Numbered from the stretch's first letter, positions 33,551 through 42,986 are shown. The stretch: 64,000 nt of DNA from JBNAGF01 sp049801055 (GCF_049801055.1 NZ_JBNAGF010000003.1:186001-250000); one strand, 5' to 3'. The notes: a model not told the origin generated them from the sequence alone. Made by a program: numbers and translations.

Positions 33551-34582
33551 TCATTTCATTTGGTCGGACCAGCAGGGTAGAACATCATTGGGAGCGGGTC
33601 GGGCTGAGTATATCGCACGGGCGATTGCCCGGCTGAGACACAAGGCGGCCGCGTGCCCGATCATTGTCAGGTCGCGTTCAGGCGCAATCATCTGCTTTGT
33701 GTTTGTGGAAACAGAAAAAACGAGGTCTCCGTCGGCCGGGGAATGGGCCGGGACAATAGCGCGAGCGATGCCATCCTGCGCGGCTGTGGCTAGACGTAGG
33801 CATTGTGATTTCGAAAGGTCGGCATCCGTAGCAACGATGGCTATCGTCGTGTTCGCACGATCCATAGGAGGGTGCGGGCCTTGGGCTTGTGCGGCCATGT
33901 GCTGCACCTTGCGGCTGTTCAGGCTGCGCCCCAGACCCGAGGACGGATCCGCACCAATCCCGCCAAATTCATCGTCGATCTCAAACGGCGCGGCCCAGAA
34001 ATGTCTTTCGCCGGGAGTGGTAACGCTTCCCATCGGGTTGGCGGCAACCAAGGCGCCAACGGTTGTGCCGTCCTCCAGTACCAGCGAGGCAGACCCCAAA
34101 CCGCCCTTGTGCATCGCAGTAAGTGCTCCGGTGCCAGCACCGACGCTGCCAAGTTCAAATTCTCGCCCGGCGTTCTCCGCCGCGGCGCGGCCAAGCGCAG
34201 GGTAGGGGGATTCCGCCCAGTTCTTTTCACCGCCGTTGATCAGATCGAAGATTATTGCACCGGGCACAATCGGGATGACGGCATTTCCGACTTTAAAACC
34301 GCGACCCTGTTCACGCAGCCGCGACATTACACCCGAACAGGCATCCAGCCCAAAGGCCGACCCACCCGAAAGGGTGATAGCATCAACCTTGGCAACCGAC
34401 TTGTCAGGTGCAAGCAGATCGGTCTCACGGGTTCCCGGTGCACCACCCATGACACTGACCGAAGCCGTAAAGGGCGCTTCGGCCGTCAATATCGTGGTAC
34501 CGGATTTCAGCGTGTCATCTTGGGCGTTGCCGACCAGAATTCCGGGGACGTCCGTTATCAGATTTCGAGAACCGGGCTTCAT
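33551..34582 (-). CDS. P1 family peptidase (S58, DmpA/BapA-like N-terminal nucleophile aminopeptidase)
   Basis: 343 residues. The family blocks GILVGNAQD, TLSGGSAFGLDA and GSVGAGTGA (about residue 145) are present. The probable autocleavage site is in RANTTIAIVATDADLSK (about residues 242-258), where the chain would be cut before a Thr that then serves as nucleophile. Family members remove N-terminal D- or beta-amino acids or L-amino acids from peptides or amides. No signal peptide is present, so it acts in the cytoplasm. It is isolated from neighbours by gaps of 84 and 103 bases. Confidence 0.9.
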   Translation of the reverse strand: MKPGSRNLITDVPGILVGNAQDDTLKSGTTILTAEAPFTASVSVMGGAPGTRETDLLAPDKSVAKVDAITLSGGSAFGLDACSGVMSRLREQGRGFKVGNAVIPIVPGAIIFDLINGGEKNWAESPYPALGRAAAENAGREFELGSVGAGTGALTAMHKGGLGSASLVLEDGTTVGALVAANPMGSVTTPGERHFWAAPFEIDDEFGGIGADPSSGLGRSLNSRKVQHMAAQAQGPHPPMDRANTTIAIVATDADLSKSQCLRLATAAQDGIARAIVPAHSPADGDLVFSVSTNTKQMIAPERDLTMIGHAAALCLSRAIARAIYSARPAPNDVLPCWSDQMK

Positions 34583-34666
34583 GTTACTCGCCTTGGTTGT
34601 GTTGCGTTCGTTGCAGGCTCAGAGCTGGAACTGGCATCGGAATGCATAATCTGGCTTGCAGGGTCA

Positions 34667-35413
34667 TCAGATGCAGCGCCCGCCGTCGACTTCCATTGCC
34701 ACGCCTGTGATCATCGAAGCCTCATCCGAGCAAAGGAATGCTGCGGCGTTGCCCATATCTTCGGGCGTGGAAAAGCGCCCGATCGGGATGGTGGACAGAA
34801 ACTTGGCGCGCATCTCGGGCGTGTCCTCACCCATGAACGATTTCAAAAGGGGGGTCTCGCCCGCCACGGGGCAGATCGCGTTGACGCGCACACCGTTGGG
34901 CGCAAGTTCCACCGCCATCGTCCGGGTCGCCGTGATCATCCAGCCTTTCGAGGCGTTGTACCAGTTCAAGTTGGGCCGCGGTGAAATGCCGGCGGTGGAC
35001 GCGACGTTCAGGATCGCTCCGGAACCACGATGTTTCATGCGGGGAACCAGCTCCCGGGCTGTCAGAAAAACCGACTTCATGTTGATCCTGAACATCTGGT
35101 CGAAGTCCTCTTCAGAGACGTCCTCCAAGGGGGTCGGCAGATGGGTGACACCTGCATTGTTCACCAGAATATCAACTTGGCCGAACATCGACATCGCCGT
35201 TTGGGCCATATCCCGCACCGATGCACCATCTGCAACATCCACCTGATGCGCGGTCGCTTGCGGACCCAATGTGGATGCCATGTCCTGAGCGGCCTCGCCG
35301 TTGATATCGGCCACCAAAACCCTTGCACCCTCGGTCAGAAATTTGCGGGCGATACCTGCGCCGAAACCTGACGCGCCACCCGTGACAATTGCGGTTTTGC
35401 CATCCAATCTCAT
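34667..35413 (-). CDS. SDR-family oxidoreductase (glucose/3-oxoacyl reductase-like)
   Basis: 248 residues, classical SDR. GGASGFGAGIA (12-22) binds cofactor, ADINGEAA follows strand 2 and suggests NAD preference (Asp after the strand). NNAGVTH, catalytic Ser in NVASTAG and Tyr/Lys in WYNASKGW complete the active site. It ends in VDGGRCI. Substrate unknown. The neighbouring peptidase and arfB genes are on the same strand, but gaps of 84 and 57 bases give no strong operon signal. Confidence 0.9.
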   Translation of the reverse strand: MRLDGKTAIVTGGASGFGAGIARKFLTEGARVLVADINGEAAQDMASTLGPQATAHQVDVADGASVRDMAQTAMSMFGQVDILVNNAGVTHLPTPLEDVSEEDFDQMFRINMKSVFLTARELVPRMKHRGSGAILNVASTAGISPRPNLNWYNASKGWMITATRTMAVELAPNGVRVNAICPVAGETPLLKSFMGEDTPEMRAKFLSTIPIGRFSTPEDMGNAAAFLCSDEASMITGVAMEVDGGRCI

Positions 35414-35470
35414 GCTCTCGCCTCCCCTAACTTGTAGCGGAGAGTATCAGTGCAGGGCACGGATGCCAGA

Positions 35471-35890
35471 TTATTCGTCGCTGATTTTGCCGCGCAGAGA
35501 TTTGACTTCGCTGCGCGCCTTTTTCTCCGCGAGTCGCCGTCGGACCGAACCCTTGGTCGGCTTGGTTGCGATTCTGCGTTTCGGAACAACAGTTGCCCGG
35601 ACGACAAGATCCGCCAGCCTGCTGCGGGCAATTTCGCGATTGCGGATCTGCGAGCGTGTTTCATCGCACTGGATGACTATGGCACCATCCTTCGTCCAGC
35701 GACGTCCCGCCAATCGCTTTAGGCGGGCTTTTATCGCGGGCGAAAGAGAAGGTGAACGGGCGGCCTCAAACCGCAATTCCACTGCGGTCGCAACCTTGTT
35801 CACGTTCTGACCACCAGGACCGGAGGCCCGCATGAAGCTTTCGGTCAGTTCCCAGTCCTGAATGGTGATATCGTCCGAGACATGCAGCAT
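35471..35890 (-). CDS. arfB: Alternative ribosome-rescue factor / peptidyl-tRNA hydrolase ArfB (YaeJ)
   Basis: 139 residues from the ATG at 35890; a TTG 9 codons upstream is a less likely start. The release-factor-like domain has the GGQ motif in RASGPGGQNVNKV, which hydrolyses peptidyl-tRNA in the ribosomal A site. The C-terminal tail is basic (KPTKGSVRRRLAEKKARSEVKSLRGK), as needed to enter the empty mRNA channel of stalled ribosomes. Length and layout match ArfB rather than RF1/RF2. Confidence 0.93.
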   Translation of the reverse strand: MLHVSDDITIQDWELTESFMRASGPGGQNVNKVATAVELRFEAARSPSLSPAIKARLKRLAGRRWTKDGAIVIQCDETRSQIRNREIARSRLADLVVRATVVPKRRIATKPTKGSVRRRLAEKKARSEVKSLRGKISDE

Positions 35891-35926
35891 CAGCCGGAGC
35901 CTATCTGAGAGCTGCAATATGAGAAA

Positions 35927-35948
35927 GGGCCGCGGTAGCGCGCGGCCC
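35927..35948 (-). terminator. Intrinsic terminator of the queuosine-precursor transporter gene
   Basis: GGGCCGCG (35927-35934) and CGCGGCCC (35941-35948) form an 8-bp GC stem with a 6-base loop. On the minus strand it is followed directly by TTTCTCATATT. It starts about 20 bases after the transporter stop and before arfB. Confidence 0.7.
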
Positions 35949-35968
35949 GGTCTGTGTATCGACGCGGG

Positions 35969-36598
35969 TCAGGCTGGATGCCGGACCGGCATGACACGCT
36001 TGACGATGACCCGGAACGGGATCAGGGCAATGAGCGCCAGAGAAAGCTTCACCATCCAGTCCGCGACAGCCAGTGAAACCCAAAGCGGGGTCATCGGACC
36101 CGCGCCAAGCAGCGGCACGGCCTCGTTGGCCCAAGACACGTCATTCCCCGGTTCGATCCAGGCCAGCTGAGCCGAGAATGCGATCGAGAAGAACAGTGCG
36201 GTATCCACAGACGATCCGATCAGAGTCGAAGCCAATGGTGCGCGCCACCAACGCCCTTCGCGAAGGGCCGAGAAAATGCTGACATCCAGCAATTGTGCCG
36301 TCAGGAACGCCGTGCCGGAACCGATCGCGATCCGAAGGGTGACCAGGGGGCCGAATTCGCCCACGATCTGTGTGCCGATCAACGAACAGATGACACCTAC
36401 GACAAAGCCTGCGAACACGACCGTCCGGGCCGGTCCAGCGCCGTATATTCGGTTCATCAGGTCGGTAACAAGAAAGGCAAACGGGTAGGTGAAAGCCCCC
36501 CAGGTCAGCCAGTCTCCAAACAGGAACTGAACAAGAATGTTCGAGGCGACAACAATGGCCGCCATGGCAATAATGCCGGGAATGTGTGCGCGTTTCAT
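35969..36598 (-). CDS. Queuosine precursor transporter (YhhQ/VUT family)
   Basis: 209 residues with about six membrane segments. It contains family segments such as NILVQFLFGDWLTWGAFTYP, FLVTDLMNRIYG and SSVDTALFFSIAF with charged residues inside the membrane. The family imports preQ0/preQ1 for queuosine synthesis. I looked for a preQ1 riboswitch in the 119 bases upstream and saw none. It is monocistronic, with its own terminator downstream. Confidence 0.88.
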   Translation of the reverse strand: MKRAHIPGIIAMAAIVVASNILVQFLFGDWLTWGAFTYPFAFLVTDLMNRIYGAGPARTVVFAGFVVGVICSLIGTQIVGEFGPLVTLRIAIGSGTAFLTAQLLDVSIFSALREGRWWRAPLASTLIGSSVDTALFFSIAFSAQLAWIEPGNDVSWANEAVPLLGAGPMTPLWVSLAVADWMVKLSLALIALIPFRVIVKRVMPVRHPA

Positions 36599-36717
36599 AT
36601 CTCTGAGCCCGTTTTGACAAGGTAGCGGCGACTTGGCCCGAAACCAATCGGGCAGGGCGGGCTTCTAGCGGTTCGGATCCATCTGCGCAAGAGGGTGCGA
36701 GGATTTTGCCTGTGCGT

Positions 36718-37605
36718 TCAGCTTTCGGGCAATGCGTATTCCACCAGTTCTGTGACCTGCACGAAATTGAAATTGTCATCCGAGACCATTGTGGCCCGTA
36801 GTCCGCCTTGCGTATCGCGCCAGATCGAGACGGCCTCGAGATTGTCATGCCTTCCCGGCCCGGTCAGCAGCAGTAGCCGTTCGTTGACAGGCTGGCCGTC
36901 GACCATGTCCCAGCGGCGCAACCGGCTTCGGAACCCCGGGAATGAAACCGCTCGCTCAAGCACGTAGAACCGGCCATCCGGCCCGAAATCGGCACCCACC
37001 GGGAGAAATCCGGACTTGGCAGGCAGGGTGAACGGTTGGGTCCAGGCGGATCCGTTCCAAGCGTATACGGGTATTTCACCGTTTTGAGCATACCCAACCT
37101 CAGGCATCGTGTAGATCGTGCCATCCGGGCCCAGTGCAAGGGCCTCGAAGGATCTGTTCTTGGTAAGGTGCCGGAATGCCTTGTGGACCGGAAGAACCCT
37201 TGACCATGCATCCGGCTCGTCAAAACGCGCCACCCGATGGGCGCCTTCAAAAGAAATGAACATTTCTCCCGAAGGCGCTACGGCCAACCCTTCGGAATCC
37301 CCGGCATAGCCGGGTAGGGCCTTTCCCTTGCTGGACCGTATCCGGGTTGCCGACAGCGGAGTGGCGCCCGTGATCAGGCCATCTGCCCGGTCAAGAGACG
37401 CGATGACGATGTGGCTACGGTCGCTGAGAACTCGGATTTTTTTGCCGTCCTGAGAAACCTCCAAGCCGGAAAACCCACCAAACCACGACGTATCATGCTG
37501 CCAAGTAAAGGAGCTCAGCAGCGTGGCACGTGCCGACCCGCCCGCATGCAGCGGAGCGACCAGGGACAGTAGTGCGGTTATTGCGACTGCAAGACGGAGC
37601 GACAT
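36718..37605 (-). CDS. Secreted esterase-like activity of phytase family protein
   Basis: 295 residues with a signal peptide (MSLRLAVAITALLSLVAPLHA). The body is repetitive beta structure with blocks WFGGFSGLEVSQDGKKIRVLSDR, YAGDSEGLAVAPSGEMFISFE and GHRDNLEAVSIW-type strands (GPGRHDNLEAVSIWRD), a beta-propeller of the phytase-like esterase family (Phytase-like domain). Acidic loops could hold calcium. The periplasmic substrate is unknown. It overlaps the mepA stop by 28 bases and ends the MFS-mepA operon, which suggests an envelope role. Confidence 0.85.
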   Translation of the reverse strand: MSLRLAVAITALLSLVAPLHAGGSARATLLSSFTWQHDTSWFGGFSGLEVSQDGKKIRVLSDRSHIVIASLDRADGLITGATPLSATRIRSSKGKALPGYAGDSEGLAVAPSGEMFISFEGAHRVARFDEPDAWSRVLPVHKAFRHLTKNRSFEALALGPDGTIYTMPEVGYAQNGEIPVYAWNGSAWTQPFTLPAKSGFLPVGADFGPDGRFYVLERAVSFPGFRSRLRRWDMVDGQPVNERLLLLTGPGRHDNLEAVSIWRDTQGGLRATMVSDDNFNFVQVTELVEYALPES

Positions 37606-38456
37606 TGCTTCGGTAGGTCGGCCAGCACGTATTCACGTCGCTTCTTCGGTGGCGGCGCGTTGGGATCACGCGGCTTGGGCGGAGGCGGATTGAGAATGTT
37701 GTTCACCCACTGCTGGGCTTCGGCGCACCCATCCCCCTTTGGAGGCGGATCCTGATTGGCGCAGCCGCGCGAACCTCTCGGACATTTCAGTCGGACATGA
37801 AAGTGATAGTGATGACCCCACCATGGCCGGATCTTGCGCAGGTAAGAACGGTTGCCCGTTTCATCCTTGCACATTTGCACCTTGGCGCCCGGAAACACAA
37901 AGATCCGGGCTGTGCGCTTGTCCCGTGCTGCCTCACGGATGATGGCATGGTGCTGCGCGGTCCAGTTCGAATTGACAAATGCTCCGTTGTTGCGGCGCAA
38001 GGAGATCGATGAGATGTTCTCGCGTTGCTGCCGGCTCATGCGCAGGTTGTTGGCCGGGCGCATCCAGATGTCGATGTCCAACCCGATTTGGTGGCTGCGG
38101 TGCCCCGACAGCATCGGACCTCCTCTGGGCTGGCTGATGTCACCAATATAAAGCCCGCTCCAGCCACGCTGTTGTGCAGCAAAAGCGCTGAGTTTCTCGA
38201 TGAAGTCTATCGTTTCCGGATGCCCCCAGTTGCGGTTTCGGCTCAGACGCATGGCTTGCCACGTTGGGCCGGTTTCCGGCAGTTGCACGGCGCCTGCCGC
38301 ACAGCCCTTGGCGTAGCTGCCAAAAGCGGCGGGTTTCTGCTGAGAAGCCGTGCTCTTGCCGCCAAACAGCTGCTTGGCCAGAGGTTCGGCGCTGGCTGAG
38401 AGTGCGGAAAATGTGGTCAGAACAAAAAAGGCGGCGGCTACTCGTTTGAAAAACAC
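37578..38456 (-). CDS. mepA: Penicillin-insensitive murein endopeptidase
   Basis: 292 residues from a GTG at 38456, chosen because it overlaps the stop of the MFS gene as TAGTG and starts a signal peptide (FFKRVAAAFFVLTTFSALSASA). A longer frame exists upstream but encodes polar residues. LAS-type zinc peptidase motifs: SGHRSHQIGLDIDIWM (His and Asp ligands) and WWGHHYHFHVRLKCP (His ligands). It cleaves D-Ala-mDAP cross-links in the periplasm. The C-terminus is Pro-rich (PPPPKPRDPNAPPPKKRRE) and then has a Cys, which is unusual for the family. Confidence 0.93.
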   Translation of the reverse strand: MFFKRVAAAFFVLTTFSALSASAEPLAKQLFGGKSTASQQKPAAFGSYAKGCAAGAVQLPETGPTWQAMRLSRNRNWGHPETIDFIEKLSAFAAQQRGWSGLYIGDISQPRGGPMLSGHRSHQIGLDIDIWMRPANNLRMSRQQRENISSISLRRNNGAFVNSNWTAQHHAIIREAARDKRTARIFVFPGAKVQMCKDETGNRSYLRKIRPWWGHHYHFHVRLKCPRGSRGCANQDPPPKGDGCAEAQQWVNNILNPPPPKPRDPNAPPPKKRREYVLADLPKQCRSVLQSQ

Positions 38457-39820
38457 TATTTCTGGTCCCCTTTCGGATTCACCCAAATCAGCAGGATCAG
38501 GCCCAGAATAAACAACCCGACAACCGGTGAAACCCCCAATCGCGCGCTACCGGTTGCAGCGGTCATTAGACCGATCAGCATTGGTGCAAGAAAGGCGGTT
38601 GCACGGCCAGACAGGCCGTAGAGCCCGAAGCTTTCAGTGGGGGCCAGTGGATCGGTGTGGCGAACCATCAGCGATCGGCTTGCGGCCTGAAGGATCCCGC
38701 CAAACCCGCCGATCATAACGCCGCAGGTGAAAAAGACTGTATCAGGCAGGGAGGACCCCTGGGGCAATGACAGGCCAAATATCTGGGTTCGGTCCATCCC
38801 AACGATCGTCACGCAAACGAGGATCAGAACGCAGATGGATCCTATGATCACCGGCTTTGGCCCAAATATTCTGTCGGCGAACCCGCCAAGCCAGCTGAAC
38901 AGCGCGGCCGAGATGGCAGCGATGATGCCAAAGACGCCGATCTGGGTGATCTGCCAGTCCAACACCAGCGTGGCATAGACACCGCCAAACCCATAAAGCC
39001 CGTTCAGGGCATCCCGGTAAAACATAGAAGACCCGAGATAGCTTGCGAGGCTGAGCCGGTGGCGCAAATTGCGCACCGATTTGACAACAAGTGCAATCGC
39101 CTCGCTGAATGTGCCGCGCTTGCCGGTGGGCCCCGTTTCCCGAACCCAGAGGAAATAGGGGACCATGAAGATCGCGAACCACAGCGCCGTGAATGGGCCG
39201 ACTGCCCGCGTGCCTTCCTTTTGCGATGCGTCCAGTCCAAGAGCGGGGTCCAAACCGATCAGGGTTTTGCCATTGTCCTGTTCAACAAAGAGAAGCAGCA
39301 TGATGAACAGGGCCACCACACCTCCGAGATAGCCGAAGGCAAATCCCGATCCGGAGATTTTGCCGACTTCTTCTTCAGTCCCCAAAGAGGGCAGCTGCGA
39401 ATTGATGAAGATAAGTGCATATTCCGCGCCGATAAAGCCCAAGCCAAAGCTGACAAGCATCAGCCACATGTTCGAACCGGCAGGGTCCATATACCATAGG
39501 CACCACGCGCCAACGAAATACATGACGCTGAACAGGGTAATCCACGACATGCGGCGCCCGGAGATGTCGGCCATCGCCCCCAGAAATGGCCCGCCGAACC
39601 CGATGATGAGGCCGGTAATCGTCAAACATTGTGACCAGGTGACCTGTGCCTGCGCTTTGGCGGCTTCTGTTTCCAGGCCTTGTCCAATGAAATGCGCGGC
39701 GGCCACTGCCGCGAAGAAGGGGCTGAAAACGAAAGTTACCAGAAGCGTGTGATAAGGCTGGCTTGCCCAATCAAAGAAATACCAGCCCCATATCCGCTTT
39801 CGCGTGGAAATTTCCGCCAT
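38456..39820 (-). CDS. MFS transporter, UMF1/Atg22-like
   Basis: 454 residues from the ATG at 39820 (MAEISTRKRIWGWYFFDWA); a TTG 12 bases upstream is less likely. About twelve membrane segments. The start WGWYFFDWASQPYHTLLVTFVF and GAMADISGRR loop are hallmarks of the UMF1 branch. Substrate unknown. The gene is coupled by a one-base stop/start overlap to mepA, so a link with murein turnover products is possible by inference. It heads a three-gene operon. Confidence 0.88.
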   Translation of the reverse strand: MAEISTRKRIWGWYFFDWASQPYHTLLVTFVFSPFFAAVAAAHFIGQGLETEAAKAQAQVTWSQCLTITGLIIGFGGPFLGAMADISGRRMSWITLFSVMYFVGAWCLWYMDPAGSNMWLMLVSFGLGFIGAEYALIFINSQLPSLGTEEEVGKISGSGFAFGYLGGVVALFIMLLLFVEQDNGKTLIGLDPALGLDASQKEGTRAVGPFTALWFAIFMVPYFLWVRETGPTGKRGTFSEAIALVVKSVRNLRHRLSLASYLGSSMFYRDALNGLYGFGGVYATLVLDWQITQIGVFGIIAAISAALFSWLGGFADRIFGPKPVIIGSICVLILVCVTIVGMDRTQIFGLSLPQGSSLPDTVFFTCGVMIGGFGGILQAASRSLMVRHTDPLAPTESFGLYGLSGRATAFLAPMLIGLMTAATGSARLGVSPVVGLFILGLILLIWVNPKGDQK

Positions 39821-39868
39821 ACCCGTCCCCAATACTCTTTGGAAAAGTTATGGGGGGTCCATCACCTG

Positions 39869-40417
39869 TTAAGCAAGCGTTTCCTGCATAGGGGGCCATG
39901 GCCGCGTCGCATCGGCAGCGCACCAAGCGGCAACCCAGTCCGGCATGGCGGGCGAGGGTGTATCGGCCCGGCCCATCGCGGCGAGAACCTCGGTCGGAGC
40001 GACAATGCCGTTCTTGTCCGTGATGGCCGCCCGGAACAGGATATGGCTTGCACATTCGCCGTTTTGCTTCCACATCGACTGTTCAAGATAAATGAACCGG
40101 TCGTCCCAGCACAGGGCGCGCGAGCGCATCTCGAACCGTTCGAAGCCGCGAATTCGGCGCCGGAACCGCACGGTGCTGCCGGCCATGGTCATTCCCCATC
40201 GGCGCTTTGAAATCGCCCGGATCAGCCCGACCCTCTGCGCGTTCATGGTGCGCCCAAGGTCATAGAGTGTCATGGCGCGTCCGTTGTTCAACTCCATCCA
40301 GAGATCAAGATCCCACGGCCAGCAGATGTGGGTCGAGATATGAGTCTCGGTCAGGTCCAGAGGTGCCATGCGGCTGGCGACAAACAGATCTTTGACAAGA
40401 CGAACAATGGGAAACAT
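39869..40417 (-). CDS. 4HBT-type thioesterase family protein
   Basis: 182 residues of hot-dog fold. The segment ICWPWDLDLWMELNNGRAMTLYDLGR contains the Asp and Asn-Asn-Gly pattern of the 4HBT family (family DxDxxxHvNN; here DLDLWMELNN), but with no His before the Asn pair. A central strand FRRRIRGFERFEMRSRALCWDDRFIYLEQ matches the family. It probably hydrolyses an acyl-CoA or other thioester; the substrate is unknown. It is divergent from the YggT gene. Confidence 0.8.
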   Translation of the reverse strand: MFPIVRLVKDLFVASRMAPLDLTETHISTHICWPWDLDLWMELNNGRAMTLYDLGRTMNAQRVGLIRAISKRRWGMTMAGSTVRFRRRIRGFERFEMRSRALCWDDRFIYLEQSMWKQNGECASHILFRAAITDKNGIVAPTEVLAAMGRADTPSPAMPDWVAAWCAADATRPWPPMQETLA

Positions 40418-40545
40418 TTAAAGACTCCGTGAAACGCGCGGTCCGGGTGATGCAAGCGCGGCATTCTTGTCAATCTAAACCCAGCGGCACTTGCCCTTTT
40501 GGAGCGAGCCGCTTAGGTGGAGAGACGGTCAAGAAAGGGAACCCG

Positions 40546-40833
40546 ATGCAGTCTCTGTTCCAAATTCTGATGCTTATTCTGGACGTGGTGTGGTTCTTTA
40601 TCATCGCGCATGTGATCATGAGCTGGCTGATCAACTTTCAGGTGCTCAACCTGCATCAGCAATTCGTGGCGCAAATCTGGTATGGCTTGAACCGGATTCT
40701 TGAACCGCTCTATGGGCCAGTGCGTCGTATCCTGCCGCCGATGCAAGGACTGGATCTGGCGCCGCTTGTGGTATTGCTCGGTGTGTTTGCCCTGAGAATT
40801 ATCCTTATCAACAACGCGCCTGCTTTCTACTAG
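40546..40833 (+). CDS. YggT family integral membrane protein
   Basis: 95 residues from the ATG at 40546 (MQSLFQILMLILDVVWFFII); the upstream part of the frame is not conserved. Two membrane segments (about 5-27 and 70-90) flank a loop with LNRILEPLYGPVRRILPPMQGLDLAPLVVLL, the YggT signature. The family is linked in other bacteria to cell-division or osmotic functions, but the role is not established. A promoter region of 128 bases is shared with the divergent thioesterase gene. Confidence 0.9.
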   Translation: MQSLFQILMLILDVVWFFIIAHVIMSWLINFQVLNLHQQFVAQIWYGLNRILEPLYGPVRRILPPMQGLDLAPLVVLLGVFALRIILINNAPAFY

Positions 40834-40949
40834 GCAATTATTCCGAGTGTTGATCGCGATAAGCGAGGGGCTCGCCTCTTGCCCGCAGAATCTCGCTGTG
40901 TGACAGTGAGCAGCAAGAGCAGATAACAAAAACCGGACGAGGCCCGAGC

Positions 40950-42986
40950 ATGTCCGCCGCAGGCTTGCTGCAAGACGTATTTGGATTTGATGCTTTCCGT
41001 CCCGGACAGGCGGAGATTGTCGACGCCGTGGCGGCAGGAAAAAACGTGCTGGCGATCATGCCGACCGGCGGTGGGAAGTCCCTGTGTTTTCAGATCCCGG
41101 CGTTGATGCGCGAGGGAGTGACGGTCGTGATCTCGCCATTGATTGCGCTGATGCGAGATCAGGTGCGCGCACTGCAGGAGGCCGGTGTGTCCGCCGGTGC
41201 CCTGACATCCGGTAACACTGACGAAGAAACTCAGGCCATTTGGGCCGCGCTTGAAGCTGGCGATCTGAAGCTTCTCTACATGGCGCCCGAGCGTTTGGCG
41301 TCTGGCGCAACAATGGGGATGCTGCGGCGGATCGGTGTCGGGCTGATCGCTGTGGACGAAGCCCATTGTGTGAGCCAGTGGGGTCACGATTTTCGCCCCG
41401 ATTACCTGCGCATCGGCGATCTGCGCCGCGCGCTGGATGTCCCTCTGGCGGCGTTTACGGCGACAGCAGACGCCGAAACCCGCACCGAAATCATAGAAAA
41501 ACTGTTCGAAGGCGGCGGTCCGCAGGAATTCCTGCGTGGCTTTGATCGTCCCAACATCCATCTTGCCTTTGCATCCAAGAACAGCCCCCGAAGGCAGATC
41601 CTTGACTTTGCCGGTGCACGGCGCGGGCAATCAGGCATTGTCTACTGCGGCACCCGCGCCAAGACCGAGGCGCTGGCCCGGGCGTTGCGCGAAGATGGGC
41701 ACAACGCGTGCCACTACCACGGCGGGATGGAGGCCGGTGATCGCCGGGGCGTCGAAATCCGGTTCGCCCGCGAAGACGGTTTGATCGTTGTCGCCACGGT
41801 TGCCTTTGGCATGGGGATCGACAAACCGGACATCAGGTGGGTCGCCCATGCGGATCTGCCCAAGTCGATCGAAGCTTACTACCAGGAAATCGGGCGAGCA
41901 GGTCGGGATGGAGCAGCGGCAGAAACTCTCACCCTATTTGGCCCCGAAGACATCCGTTTGCGGCGATCCCAGATTGACGAAGGACTGGCCCCGCCAGAAC
42001 GACGCGCTGCCGACCATGCCCGCCTGAATGCCCTGTTAGGTCTGGCCGAGGCGTTGGACTGTCGGCGACAGAGCCTGTTGGGTTACTTTGGGGAAGAAGA
42101 GATCGTCTGCGGATCTTGCGATCTCTGCGACAGCCCTGCCGAAGTGTTTGATGGCACAACGGCAGTGAGAAAAGCCCTGTCTGCCATTCTGCGCACCGAA
42201 GAATGGTACGGGGCGGGGCATCTGATCGATATCCTGACCGGCAACGAAACCGAAAAGGTTCTGGGCAAACGCCACGACCAGTTGCCAACCTTTGGCGTTG
42301 GCCGCGATTACTCCCGCCCGCAATGGCAAGCGGTGTTTCGCCAGATGATGGGACATGATCTGGTGCGCCCAGACCCTGAACGGCATGGTGCGTTGCGGAT
42401 GACGGAAACAGCCAAACCAATTCTGAAGGGAGAGGCAGGGATCCGGTTACGTAAGGATACAATCCGCGCGGCCGGTCGCCGGCCAGCCGTCAAGGCGATG
42501 GTCTCGGAAGAGGATGCGCCGCTGCTATCAGCGCTCAAGGCAAAACGGCGGGCACTGGCCGAAGCGGCAAAGGTACCGGCTTATGTCATTTTTCCGGATC
42601 GCACTTTGGTAGAAATGGCCGAACGAAGGCCGAACTCACTGGATGAAATGGCCAATGTGTCCGGCGTTGGTGCCAAAAAGCTGGAACGGTATGGGGCGAT
42701 TTTTCTGGAAGTGATCACTGGGGCAGCGGAAACCCTGCACCCGGCGCGACGGAAACTCGCAGGACGTGCGGGCGGTTCGGTCTACGACCAACTTCTCGAA
42801 GTGCAGGCGGAGTTGACGCGCGGAACGGACGGGATCGATAAGCCGCTAAGCTGTTCGGCAACCCAGCTTGCCAAAGTTGCGCAATTGCGACCGGGCGACG
42901 AGCAGGGGTTGAAACGGGTGTTGGACAAGCGCCGTGTCGAGCGATTTGGTGAGGCGTTTCTGGACGTTTTGCGAGCGGCGGGCTAA
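40950..42986 (+). CDS. recQ: ATP-dependent DNA helicase RecQ
   Basis: 678 residues, the full-length form. The helicase core has Walker A MPTGGGKSLCFQIPAL, DEAH in VDEAHCVSQWGHDFRPDY, ATAD and the arginine-finger motif QEIGRAGRDG. A zinc-binding subdomain (Cys in the 370s-390s, CGSCDLC) and RQC winged helix (YGAGHLIDILTG) follow, then an HRDC domain (about 515-595, KAKRRALAEAAKVPAYVIFPD). The C-terminal extension of about 80 residues past HRDC is as seen in other alphaproteobacteria. It unwinds recombination and replication intermediates. Confidence 0.97.
   Translation: MSAAGLLQDVFGFDAFRPGQAEIVDAVAAGKNVLAIMPTGGGKSLCFQIPALMREGVTVVISPLIALMRDQVRALQEAGVSAGALTSGNTDEETQAIWAALEAGDLKLLYMAPERLASGATMGMLRRIGVGLIAVDEAHCVSQWGHDFRPDYLRIGDLRRALDVPLAAFTATADAETRTEIIEKLFEGGGPQEFLRGFDRPNIHLAFASKNSPRRQILDFAGARRGQSGIVYCGTRAKTEALARALREDGHNACHYHGGMEAGDRRGVEIRFAREDGLIVVATVAFGMGIDKPDIRWVAHADLPKSIEAYYQEIGRAGRDGAAAETLTLFGPEDIRLRRSQIDEGLAPPERRAADHARLNALLGLAEALDCRRQSLLGYFGEEEIVCGSCDLCDSPAEVFDGTTAVRKALSAILRTEEWYGAGHLIDILTGNETEKVLGKRHDQLPTFGVGRDYSRPQWQAVFRQMMGHDLVRPDPERHGALRMTETAKPILKGEAGIRLRKDTIRAAGRRPAVKAMVSEEDAPLLSALKAKRRALAEAAKVPAYVIFPDRTLVEMAERRPNSLDEMANVSGVGAKKLERYGAIFLEVITGAAETLHPARRKLAGRAGGSVYDQLLEVQAELTRGTDGIDKPLSCSATQLAKVAQLRPGDEQGLKRVLDKRRVERFGEAFLDVLRAAG

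Noticed and set aside
33872..34984. Long open frame of 370 codons on the plus strand, opposite the P1 peptidase and SDR genes
   Set aside because: It is antisense to two well-recognised proteins, has no family features and is expected from the high GC codon pattern.
36599..36717. Possible preQ1 riboswitch before the queuosine-precursor transporter
   Set aside because: No preQ1-I or preQ1-II core pattern could be found in the leader; only a short GCCCG/CGGGC pairing is present.
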